Source of the DNA: Paracoccaceae bacterium | Lineage (GTDB): Bacteria > Pseudomonadota > Alphaproteobacteria > Rhodobacterales > Rhodobacteraceae | Direction of reading: 5' to 3' | DNA: 11,533 nucleotides | Assembly: GCA_003511785.1 (NCBI GenBank) | Contig: DOIS01000034.1 | Location: forward strand, 1-11,533 | Shown: piece after piece, positions 1 to 6,731 of the stretch | Layout of the letters: every line of letters begins with the position of its first letter | Numbering within the stretch: position 1 is the stretch's first letter | Translations under genes and position numbers: made by a program | Notes under the pieces: model-generated | What the model saw: the letters and a program-made list of their open reading frames with translations, nothing else | Databases searched by the model: none | What the model was told of the DNA's origin: nothing

Positions 1-85
1 AGGATCAAGGAATTCCGTGGAATCGCAACACGTTACGACAAAACCAACAACAGTTATGCCGCTAACTGGAACCTTGTCGCGGCGC
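1..85. other. Left-edge non-coding stretch
   Basis: These 85 bases lie downstream of the cytochrome gene, which ends on the minus strand at 86. I see no reading frame with gene-like features and no stem followed by a T run that would act as a terminator for the minus-strand operon. The palindrome GGAATTCC at 9-16 is too short to mean anything. Confidence 0.4.
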
Positions 86-661
86 TCATCGCATCAAGAT
101 GAATGTCCACAGGCCCTCGAAATCGTGGCATTGCGCGCAGAAACTCTCGGACTCCGTGTGGATCTGGTGGCACAGGCCGCATTCCGCATAAGGCGGTCCA
201 TGCGGCGAGAGATGCGGGTTCGTCGGCTCCACATCCGCCGTGAGCGCGCCGAGCGCTTCGAGCGGGCCGTGGCAGGCCAGGCACAGCTCGGTTCCGGCGG
301 TCGCGGCGGGGGCCTCGGGGTCGTCATGGCACGACGCGCAATCGAGCCCGGCCATGTAGTGATGATGGTCGAGCTGCATCCCCGCCGGCAGTGCCAGCGG
401 GCTGCCCGGTTGGTGGCAGGCGGTGCAGGCCGACATGCTCATCCCCGCCACGGGGGGATGCGCGTCGGGCAGAACCGGATCGTCCCCGTGGCAGCTTTCG
501 CAGGTGACCTCGGCGGTTTCGTCCTGCTCGGACGCGGCCCCCGCCGCCTCCTGTGCGGCCACCGAGCGGGCCAGGAGGAGCGCGAAGATCGCCAGACTGG
601 CGCGCAGCGGCGCGCGCCAGTCAAGGGGCGCCCGGGCAGAGGGGTGGGGTCTGTCGCGCAT
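86..661 (-). CDS. Secreted hexaheme c-type cytochrome (cytochrome c3 / flavocytochrome c heme subunit)
   Basis: This 191-residue protein should carry electrons in the periplasm to the flavoprotein encoded just upstream. Six CXXCH heme-binding motifs are visible, starting at Cys54, Cys79, Cys108, Cys127, Cys161 and Cys175, with extra histidines (for example 99-101, 150, 154 and 168) available as distal ligands. Residues 18-36 are hydrophobic and end in VAAQ, which suits a Sec signal peptide cleaved near residue 36 after an unusually long n-region. From Cys108 onward the spacing matches the four-heme domain fused to the N-terminus of Shewanella-type flavocytochrome c3. The first two motifs are an addition. 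The ATG lies 3 bases past the flavoprotein stop, so the pair should be co-transcribed and probably translationally coupled. Only the exact start, and so the length of the n-region, is open. Confidence 0.87.
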   Translation of the reverse strand: MRDRPHPSARAPLDWRAPLRASLAIFALLLARSVAAQEAAGAASEQDETAEVTCESCHGDDPVLPDAHPPVAGMSMSACTACHQPGSPLALPAGMQLDHHHYMAGLDCASCHDDPEAPAATAGTELCLACHGPLEALGALTADVEPTNPHLSPHGPPYAECGLCHQIHTESESFCAQCHDFEGLWTFILMR

Positions 662-664
662 CGC

Positions 665-2205
665 TCAGCCTGCCTCGGCCGCGGCGTTCTGCCCGGCGAT
701 CCGCCCGAAAACGAGGCAATCGGTGATCGCGCAGGACCCCAGGCGCGAGGCACCATGCACGCCGCCCGTCACCTCGCCGGCGGCGAACAGCCCCGGGATC
801 GGCTCGCCGCTGAGGATGTCCAGCACAGTGGCCCTGTCGTCGATGGCGATACCGCCCATCGTGTGGTGGATCTTCGGCGCCAAGCGTACCGCGTAAGTAG
901 GGGCCATCGCCCATCGGCAACTGGTCCTCGGCGATGTAGCGGCCGAACTCGGGGTCTTCCCCGGCGGCGACGGCGGCGTTGTAACTCTCGACCGTCTCGT
1001 TCAATGCCGCCGAGGGCATCCCGTGCGCTGCCGCCATCTCCTCGAGCGTTTCGAACTGGCTGAGCACACCGCGTTCAAGCAGCGCCTCGACCTTGACGCC
1101 GGGCTTGTCGCGGATCGAGTCGAGCCCCGCTTGGTCGATGAAGGCCACGGTCTTGTTGCCGGCGGCGATCATCGCGTCGGCACGGGTCTTGCGGTCGGCC
1201 AGTTCGTTGACGAAGCGCTTGCCCGTCTCGGCATGGACCCAAAGCGCATTGGCGCCGGTCGCGTTGACCACGAAGAGCGGCGCGATGCCGAAGCCGCGTT
1301 CGTCCGGGCTGGCCCAGGGGCCGAGCTGAATCCAGGACGGCTGCACGGGAGTGGCCCCGATGTTCAGCGCCTCGCGCAACGCCTCGGCGGTGGCGCCCGG
1401 CTGGTTGGTCGAGTCGTAATCCGCGTCCAGCCGGGGATCCTGCAACTGCCGAAACGCCAGGTCGTTGCCGAAGCCGCCGGTGGCCAGAACCACGGCGCGG
1501 GTGGCGCGAATGGTTTTCGGCGTGCCGCTGTCGGGCTCGCGGGCATCATGCCCTTCGTGCACCACGACGCCCTGCACGCGCCCGTCCGCATCCCGAACGA
1601 TATTCTTCAGAAGCGTACGGGTACGCGGCTCGACCCCCATATCCTTCAGCTTGGCAAGCTGTGGCACCACGATGCCGGAGCCGCTGCCGGCCGCCAGCGC
1701 CATGGAGCGCGGCACGGAATGGCCGCCCAGATGCATCTGGCCCTGGAATTCGACGCCGAACGCGTCGATCAGCCATTGCGCCGTGTCGCCCGACCGTTCC
1801 GAGACGATGCGCACCAGCGGCGGGTGGTTGAGGTGGAGACCCGCCTGCATCATGTCGTCGTAAAGCTTGTCGGCGCTATCCTCGGCCTCCTGCCCGGGCA
1901 TGCCGGCCGCGGCCATCAGACCGCCGCAGATGATCGAGTTGCCGCCGGGCACGCGCATCTTCTCCAAAAGCACGACCGAGGCGCCTGCCTTCTTGACCTC
2001 GTAGGCGGCGGCCAGCCCGGCAAAGCCGGTGCCGATGATGACGACGTCGGCCTCTTCGTCCCAGCTCTCCGGCACGCCGGCGGCTTGGGCAAGCGCGCCC
2101 GTGCCGCTCGCGCCGAGCGCGAGCCCGCCCGCAACCGTCGTTGCACCGGCAGACAGCATCTGCCTGCGCGACATGGTGGGTTTTTTTGGGTGTTTTCTTG
2201 GTCAT
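665..2205 (-). pseudogene. Tat-exported FAD flavoprotein, flavocytochrome c / fumarate reductase family (frame broken twice as read)
   Basis: This is the catalytic flavin subunit of a periplasmic flavocytochrome c-type reductase (FAD-binding family 2), paired with the hexaheme cytochrome downstream. Counting from the ATG at 2174, a twin-arginine motif SRRQML sits at residues 2-7, followed by a hydrophobic stretch ending in ALAQ (about residue 30). The FAD dinucleotide motif GTGFAG is at 48-53 and a second flavin motif ATGGFG at 231-236. Near the C-terminus are HHTMGG, GEVTGGVHGASRLG and FGRIAG, all family hallmarks. The frame is interrupted after Tyr426: one extra base near 895-896 must be skipped to join these last motifs, giving about 502 residues. 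A better start at 2205, behind a strong ribosome site, is out of frame by one base at a T7 run (2181-2187); repairing it adds ten residues (MTKKTPKKPT). Whether this is a real pseudogene or sequence error is open. Confidence 0.85.
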
Positions 2206-2211
2206 TTCGGT

Positions 2212-2217
2212 CTCCCT
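2212..2217 (-). promoter_or_regulatory. Ribosome binding site for the flavoprotein
   Basis: On the minus strand AGGGAG lies 6 bases before the ATG at 2203-2205, while the in-frame ATG at 2172-2174 has only an A/C-rich stretch before it. This makes 2205 the likely true start, giving an n-region MTKKTPKK before the twin-arginine motif once one base of the T7 run is removed. Confidence 0.6.
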
Positions 2218-2283
2218 GTCTCAATGGAATGTTAGACGGAATCGAAAGTCGGAGTCAGTTTCGCATGCCTCGGCAACAGAACT

Positions 2284-2297
2284 TTGACGTGTATCAA
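2284..2297 (-). promoter_or_regulatory. FNR/FnrL box upstream of the flavocytochrome c genes
   Basis: Read on the minus strand the site is TTGATACACGTCAA, one base off the FNR consensus TTGAT-N4-ATCAA. Its centre (2290.5) is about 85 bases before the probable ATG at 2205. A class II arrangement (-41.5) would put the transcription start near 2249, with a weak -10 GAAACT at 2262-2257 (3 of 6 matches). A better -10, TAACAT at 2234-2229 (4 of 6), would put the box near -68 instead. Oxygen-regulated expression is what a periplasmic terminal reductase would be expected to have. Confidence 0.72.
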
Positions 2298-2357
2298 GGC
2301 GCGCGCCCGCCTGCGGCCGACCGCACATGCCTTTGAGTCGTTGGCCGGCGCGGGGTC

Positions 2358-4087
2358 TCATGTCGCCTCCTTGTCCTCCATGATGATCGGCGGAATCTCG
2401 GTGCGTTCCTCCTCGCTCGCACCGGACAGCAGTTCGACCGCCCGGTCGGCCGCGTCCTGGAACGGCTCGAGCACGATGCTGGCCCCGGCGCCGAGCAGGT
2501 CCTCGGTTTCCTTGGCGTGGTGCGAGGTGACCGCCACGCGGCCCCGGAAACCGGCGGCGCGGGTCAGCTGGATCAGGGTCGTGCGGGTGTCCTCGTGGCT
2601 GAGCCCGGTCAGGTGGATCGGCACGGTCGAGACGATCCACTGCGCCTGCGAGAGTGGCAGGTCGCCCACGAATTCCGGATCGGTGGCGTCGCCGAAACGC
2701 GTGTCGAGGCCCAGCTCGCGCCAGCGCCGCACGGCGAGCGGGTTGAAATCCACCCCCAACACCTTGATGCCGTGCTTTTGCAGCCGCATCCCGATCGCCG
2801 TGCCGAAGCGGCCGAGACCGAAGATGACCACCCGGTAGCCCTCGCTGCGATGCGGCTCGGCCCCGGATGGTTCGCGCGGCGTGTCGCGCCGCTCGAACAG
2901 GCCGAGCCAGGGTTCGAACAGAGCATAAAGCTGATGGGAATAGGTGATCATGTAGGTCGAGACCGCGATGGTCACCAGCCCGACCATGGTGACGAGGCCG
3001 AGCGCGTCCTCTTGCAGATGGCCCAGCGAGACACCCATCGCCACGAAGATCAACGAGAACTCGCTGATCTGCGCCACGGTCAGACCGGCGAGAACCCGGT
3101 GCGCTTGCGGTATCCCATCGCTCCCATGATCGCCAGGACGATCAGCGGGTTGCCGATCAGCACGAAGAGCGAGAACACGATCGCGCCGGTCACATGCGCA
3201 CCCAGAAGCGACAGGTCGAGCGTGGCGCCGAGCGCGATGAAGAAGAACAGCAGCAGGAAGTCCCGCAGCGGCGCGAGACGGGCGGAAATCGTCTCGCGGT
3301 AGGGGGTCGAGGCGAGCGCGACGCCCGCCAGGAGCCCGCCCACCTCCTTGCCCAGCCCGACGAACTGGCCGATCGCGGCGAACATCGCCGCCATGGCGAT
3401 GGCGAAGATCACCAGGAGCTCGGGCGCGCGGGCCAGCCGTTCGGTCAGCGGGTCGGCGATGTAGCGCACGAAGAGCACGACCAGCGCAACCAGCGCCAGG
3501 CCCGAGGCCAGCACGGTCAGCACCGGGCCGCCCGCCCCGCCGCCGCCTTCGGTCGCAGCCCCGATGCCGATGGCCGAGAGCACGATCAGCGCCAGCACCA
3601 CGACAAGATCCTGCACGATCAGGAAACCCAGCGCGATCTGCCCGTGCAGGCTGTCGATCTCGCGCTCGTCCGAGAGCAGTTTCACGATGATGATGGTCGA
3701 GGAGAAGGTGAGCGCCACCGCGACATAGAGGCTGGTGACATGCCCCAGACCCAGCGCCAGCCCGATCAGGTATCCGAAGACCGAGGTGAACAGGACTTGG
3801 CCCAACCCGGTCATCAGCGCGACCCGGCCCAGCGACCGGATCAGCTTCACGTCGAGCTTGATGCCTACGAGGAAGAACAGCACGGCGATGCCGAGCTCCG
3901 ACAGGAGATCGATCTTGTCGTCCGAGCGCACCACGTCCAGCGCCGAAGGCCCCGCGATCAGGCCCACGGCGATGAAGCTGACGATCAGGGGCTGGCGCAA
4001 CAGGATGCCGAACAGGCCGATCGCGGCGGCCATGACCAGCAGAACCGCCACCTCGGCGAAGGGTGAATGGGTCAGGGCGTCGATCAT
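2358..4087 (-). pseudogene. Kef-type CPA2 monovalent cation:proton antiporter with RCK (TrkA-N) domain, one frameshift as read
   Basis: This is an inner-membrane potassium or sodium/proton antiporter of the CPA2 family. Residues 1-390 form the hydrophobic exchanger domain with many membrane helices, including GFLIVQDLVVV at 154-164 with the Gln159-Asp160 pair typical of Kef proteins. A cytoplasmic RCK domain follows, with the Rossmann motif FGLGRFG at 423-429 and GVDFNP at 445-450; no TrkA-C domain is evident. The frame breaks after Phe332 (3092-3094): as read, it continues as Ser-Pro-Val and stops at 3080, while the family sequence LAGLTVAQISEF continues in the next frame. Restoring one missing C gives an uninterrupted 576-residue protein, a normal length for this family. 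The ATG at 4087 overlaps the stop of the upstream helix-turn-helix gene (ATGA), so the two are coupled. No KefF/KefG partner gene is present. The substrate ion is not known. Confidence 0.85.
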
Positions 4088-4314
4088 GCGCCGCGCGCGC
4101 CATTGGGTTCAGCGGCGGCCCGCTCCGCGCGGTCCCTGGCACGGGTGGCGTGGCTGCACAGGAAGGCCTCCAGATCGCAGTCGGAGACCCGCTAGCCCTT
4201 GCCGACCTCAATGGCGCGCAATCCACCGGCCTTGATCCAGCCGCGCATGGTGGCCTCGCCGACCTGCAAGCGGTCGGCGACCTCCTTGACCGTCTGGTAT
4301 TGATCATCCGGCAT
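4084..4314 (-). pseudogene. Excisionase-family (HTH_17, MerR-like) small DNA-binding protein with in-frame amber codon
   Basis: The protein begins MPDDQYQTVKEVADRL and has the winged helix-turn-helix layout of excisionase-like proteins: VKEVADRLQV then GEATMRGWIKAG then a wing LRAIEVGKG. At codon 41 (4194-4192) a TAG replaces the position where the family usually has Trp (GKGWRV), so TGG to TAG is the simplest explanation. The frame past it continues as RVSDCDLEAFL, which is again family-like, and ends at a TGA (4086-4084) that overlaps the antiporter ATG. The intact product would be 76 residues. I chose the ATG at 4314, which has a modest AAGG before it; starting at 4419 would translate through the FNR box and the -10 element. 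The arrangement suggests a local regulator of the antiporter rather than a phage excisionase, as no integrase is nearby. Confidence 0.72.
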
Positions 4315-4344
4315 GGTTTGGGCCTTTTCGGTGATGTTCGGTGC

Positions 4345-4350
4345 AGAATA
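4345..4350 (-). promoter_or_regulatory. -10 element for the HTH-antiporter operon
   Basis: Minus-strand TATTCT (4 of 6 matches to TATAAT) is centred 31 bases from the centre of the FNR box at 4372-4385. That puts the predicted transcription start near 4337-4339 and the box at about -41, the standard class II FNR position. No good -35 hexamer is needed in this arrangement. Confidence 0.5.
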
Positions 4351-4371
4351 CCGTGTTTCGCTGTCTTTCAG

Positions 4372-4385
4372 TTGATATGGGTCAA
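4372..4385 (+). promoter_or_regulatory. FNR/FnrL box in the divergent intergenic region
   Basis: TTGATATGGGTCAA on the plus strand differs from the FNR consensus TTGAT-N4-ATCAA at one base. It lies between the minus-strand HTH/antiporter pair and the plus-strand universal stress protein gene. Candidate -10 hexamers lie 31 bases to the left (TATTCT, minus) and 32 bases to the right (TTTCAT, plus), so one dimer could activate both directions. Universal stress proteins are known FNR-family targets in several bacteria. Confidence 0.75.
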
Positions 4386-4407
4386 ATGAGTTGCCGGGGC
4401 GGCGTGG

Positions 4408-4413
4408 TTTCAT
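4408..4413 (+). promoter_or_regulatory. Possible -10 element for the universal stress protein gene
   Basis: TTTCAT matches TATAAT at 4 of 6 positions and is centred 32 bases right of the FNR box centre. This predicts a transcription start near 4420 and a leader of about 30 bases before the ATG at 4451. It is chosen mainly by spacing and is weaker than its minus-strand counterpart. Confidence 0.32.
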
Positions 4414-4450
4414 GCACAAGCATCCCCGGCGCCGGTATCAGGAGCGCGAC

Positions 4451-5311
4451 ATGAAGAAGATCTTGCTGGCCACCGACTTTTCCGAGCGGTCGGACCGTGC
4501 GTTGCGGCGCGCGAGCCTGCTCGCGCGGGAGTTCGGCGCCGCCTTGTCGATCGTCCACGTGGTCGACGACGACCAGCCGCGCCGAATCGTGGACAGCGAG
4601 CGCAAGGCGGCCTCGACCCTCCTGCTGGAGATGCAGCGCACGCTGCGCGACAGCGACGGGATCGCCTGCGAGACCCGGGTGGTGCTGGCCGATCCTTTCA
4701 TCGGTATTGCGCGCGCCGCCGAAGAGGAGGCGCCCGACCTTCTGGTGATCGGCCCGCATCGGCGGCGTCTGCTGCGCGACGTGTTCGTGGGCACCACCGC
4801 CGAACGCACGATCCGCGCGGTGTCCTGTCCGGTGCTGATGGTCAACGCGCCCCCGGTCGGGGCCTATCGGCAGGTGATGCTGAGCGTCGACATGTCCGAA
4901 GGAGCGGAGGCCGCGACGCGAACGGCCCTGGACCTGGGCCTCGCCGCGCAGTCCGAGCTGTCGTTTCTGCACGTCTATCACGCCCCGGCGGCCGGTCTGG
5001 CGATGAGCAACACCATGCCGACCGAGGACCGCGACAGCTATCTCGGCGAGCAACGCAAGGAAGCTGAACGCGCCCTGGCGCAGTTCGTGAAGCGAACCGG
5101 CGTTCGCTCGGCGCATCAGCTCGTGCGGTTCGGGCTGCACACGCCGGCCGACGAAATTCTCGACGCCGCCCGGGATGCGAAGGCCGATCTCGTCGTTGTC
5201 GGGACCGAGAGCCGGAGCGGGATCGCCAAGTTCTTTCTCGGCAGCGTGGCCGAGGCGGTGCTGCGCGCGGCCGAGTGCGACGTGCTGGCGGTCCCGCGCG
5301 CCGCTGGTTGA
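4451..5311 (+). CDS. Tandem-domain universal stress protein (UspA family)
   Basis: This is a 286-residue cytoplasmic protein with two UspA domains. The first begins KKILLATDFSERSD (residues 2-15) and ends with DLLVIGPHRR through VGTTAE and CPVLMV (about 96-131). The second begins QVMLSVDMSEGAE (141-153) and ends with DLVVVGTESRSG, FLGSVAE and CDVLAVPR (about 247-283). The GxxGx9G(S/T) nucleotide-binding motif is only partly kept in both: the final Gly-Thr (114-115) and Gly-Ser (264-265) are present, but the second glycine is Arg104 or Ser254, so ATP binding is uncertain. The ATG at 4451 follows CAGGAG and starts the conserved KKILLATD strand; a longer reading to 4391 would run into the promoter. 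The gene probably responds to oxygen limitation through the FNR box 66 bases upstream, and it ends 23 bases short of the convergent CNNM gene. Confidence 0.9.
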   Translation: MKKILLATDFSERSDRALRRASLLAREFGAALSIVHVVDDDQPRRIVDSERKAASTLLLEMQRTLRDSDGIACETRVVLADPFIGIARAAEEEAPDLLVIGPHRRRLLRDVFVGTTAERTIRAVSCPVLMVNAPPVGAYRQVMLSVDMSEGAEAATRTALDLGLAAQSELSFLHVYHAPAAGLAMSNTMPTEDRDSYLGEQRKEAERALAQFVKRTGVRSAHQLVRFGLHTPADEILDAARDAKADLVVVGTESRSGIAKFFLGSVAEAVLRAAECDVLAVPRAAG

Positions 5312-5334
5312 GTCTCTGCGCGGGCGGGGCGAAA

Positions 5335-6612
5335 TCAGGCGGTTTCGGCGCGCTGGACCAGCAGCTTGTCGATCCGCAGCCCGTCCATGTCCACGATCTC
5401 GACCCGCCAGCCGCCGATCTGGAGGTGCTGGCCCGTGGTCGGCACTTCGCCCAGGCGCTCCATGACCAGGCCGGCCACGGTGTCCACGCCGGGCCGCCGG
5501 TCGCGCGGCAGTCCGAGATGCTCCTCGAACTCATCGACGGGCATCCAGCCCGCGACCAGCAGCGAGCCGTCCGCCCGCTGCACGAGTTTGGGTTCATCCG
5601 TCTCGGTCTCGTCGAACCCGCCGGCGATGGCGCCGAGAATGTCCATCGGCGTGACGATACCCTCGAAATGCCCGTATTCGTCGTAAACCAGCAGCAAGTG
5701 GCAGGGCGATTTGCGCAGCCGGTCGATCACCTCGAGCGCCGGCAGGCTTTCCTGCACCACCGGGGCCTCGCGCATCAGGGCCAGCGCGTCGAAATCGGCA
5801 TCCGTCGTCGCCAGCAGATCGCGGCTGTGCAGGATGCCCACGATGTCGTCGGGTCCGTCCCGCCGCAGCGGCAGGCGCGAATGGCCCGACCTGCGCACCC
5901 GCGCGAGGATCTCGGAGCGCGTTTCGGTCAGGGCCGCAACCTCGACGTCATGGCGCGGCGTCATCAGGCCGCGCGCCCGTCGGTCCGAGAACCGCATGAC
6001 CCCGCCGATCAGCTCCTTCTCGGCCCGGTGGATCACACCCGCGCCGGCCGCCTCGGACAGCATCGAGCGAATGTCCTCGTCGCTGACCGAGGCATCGCGC
6101 CGCCCGGCCTGCCCGAGCAGGCGCAGGACGAGGTTCCCCGAACGCTCGAGCAGCCAGACCAGCGGCGCTGCGATGCGCGACAGAACCAGCATCGCCGGCG
6201 CGACGCGGCCGGCCACGCGTTCCGGCGCGGCCAGGGCGATCTGCTTGGGCACAAGCTCGCCCACGATCAGCGACAGGTAGGTGATGATGACGACCACGAG
6301 GCCCACCCCGACCTCGTTCGCCATCCGTTCGGGAACCCCGAGATCGGGCAGCACGGCGGCCAGCCTCACCCCGATCGTGGCCCCCGAGAAGGCGCCGGCC
6401 AGCACGCCCACCAGAGTGATTCCGATCTGCACGGTGGACAGGAACCGGCCCGGGTCCTGCGCCAGGCCCAGGGCGATGCGGGCGCCGCGGTCCCCCCGGT
6501 CGGCCCGCGACCTGAGCTTGGCCGGACGGGAGGCGACCACGGCCAGTTCGGACATGGCGAGCACGCCGTTCAGACAGATGAGAAACAGGACGAGGAGGAT
6601 CTCGAGGAGCAT
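5335..6612 (-). CDS. CNNM/DUF21-CBS-CorC membrane protein (hemolysin-C-like, putative metal ion transport)
   Basis: This 425-residue protein belongs to the CorC/HlyC/CNNM family linked to magnesium or cobalt export and resistance. Residues 1-155 form the DUF21 (CNNM) membrane domain: an N-terminal helix (LLEILLVLFLICLNG), the SELAVVA motif (21-27), further helices and the conserved VGELVPKQIAL (117-127). A CBS pair follows, starting around the hallmark RGLMTPR (214-220) and including VYDEYGHFEGIVTPMDILG. The last 75 residues match the CorC_HlyC domain (LLVAGWMPVDEFEEHLG onward). The length is normal and no lesion is seen. There is no clear ribosome binding site before the ATG at 6612. It stands alone, convergent with the universal stress protein gene and 119 bases downstream of the Lrp-type gene on the same strand. 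The hemolysin label of older annotations is not supported by the domains. Confidence 0.9.
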   Translation of the reverse strand: MLLEILLVLFLICLNGVLAMSELAVVASRPAKLRSRADRGDRGARIALGLAQDPGRFLSTVQIGITLVGVLAGAFSGATIGVRLAAVLPDLGVPERMANEVGVGLVVVIITYLSLIVGELVPKQIALAAPERVAGRVAPAMLVLSRIAAPLVWLLERSGNLVLRLLGQAGRRDASVSDEDIRSMLSEAAGAGVIHRAEKELIGGVMRFSDRRARGLMTPRHDVEVAALTETRSEILARVRRSGHSRLPLRRDGPDDIVGILHSRDLLATTDADFDALALMREAPVVQESLPALEVIDRLRKSPCHLLLVYDEYGHFEGIVTPMDILGAIAGGFDETETDEPKLVQRADGSLLVAGWMPVDEFEEHLGLPRDRRPGVDTVAGLVMERLGEVPTTGQHLQIGGWRVEIVDMDGLRIDKLLVQRAETA

Positions 6613-6731
6613 GGCAGGGCCGTGTGTGAGGCGTTGTTTGCGAGCAGGTTAGACCGATGTCTTGTAACAGAATTCCGCGACCGCGCCATGCGACCCGGCC
6701 GCTCTTGCCGCGAAACCGGCGCGTTGCGCGA
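6613..6731. other. Intergenic stretch between the Lrp-type and CNNM genes
   Basis: These 119 bases separate two minus-strand genes. I find no convincing terminator (no stem followed by a T run) and no strong promoter; a minus-strand TAACCT near 6653-6648 could be a weak -10 for the CNNM gene. Read-through from the Lrp-type gene is possible. Confidence 0.3.

Noticed and set aside
17..1063. Long plus-strand open frames across the cytochrome and flavoprotein genes (also 1023-2336)
   Set aside because: They are antisense to clear heme- and FAD-motif proteins, are Arg/Gly/His-rich with no family pattern, and are the expected mirror frames of high-G+C coding DNA.
2312..2325. Hairpin TGCGG-CCGA-CCGCA as a terminator after the antiporter
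   Set aside because: The stem is only 5 bases and no T run follows on the minus strand; it is not distinguishable from chance in GC-rich DNA.
3194..4066. Long plus-strand open frame opposite the antiporter membrane domain
   Set aside because: The product is an extreme Gln/Arg/Asp/Glu-rich mirror of hydrophobic codons, with no domain or ribosome site.
4084..4314. Reading the excisionase-like protein as a sign of a phage or integrative element
   Set aside because: No integrase, attachment-site repeat, tRNA end or other phage gene is present, and the gene is coupled to an antiporter.
4084..4419. Longer HTH protein starting at 4419
   Set aside because: The first 35 residues would be translated from the FNR box and -10 element and do not resemble the family; the ATG at 4314 starts right before the helix-turn-helix.
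5335..6612. Calling the CNNM/CBS/CorC protein a hemolysin
   Set aside because: The domain order is that of the metal-ion-related CNNM/CorC family; the hemolysin name comes from historical annotation and nothing here indicates a toxin.
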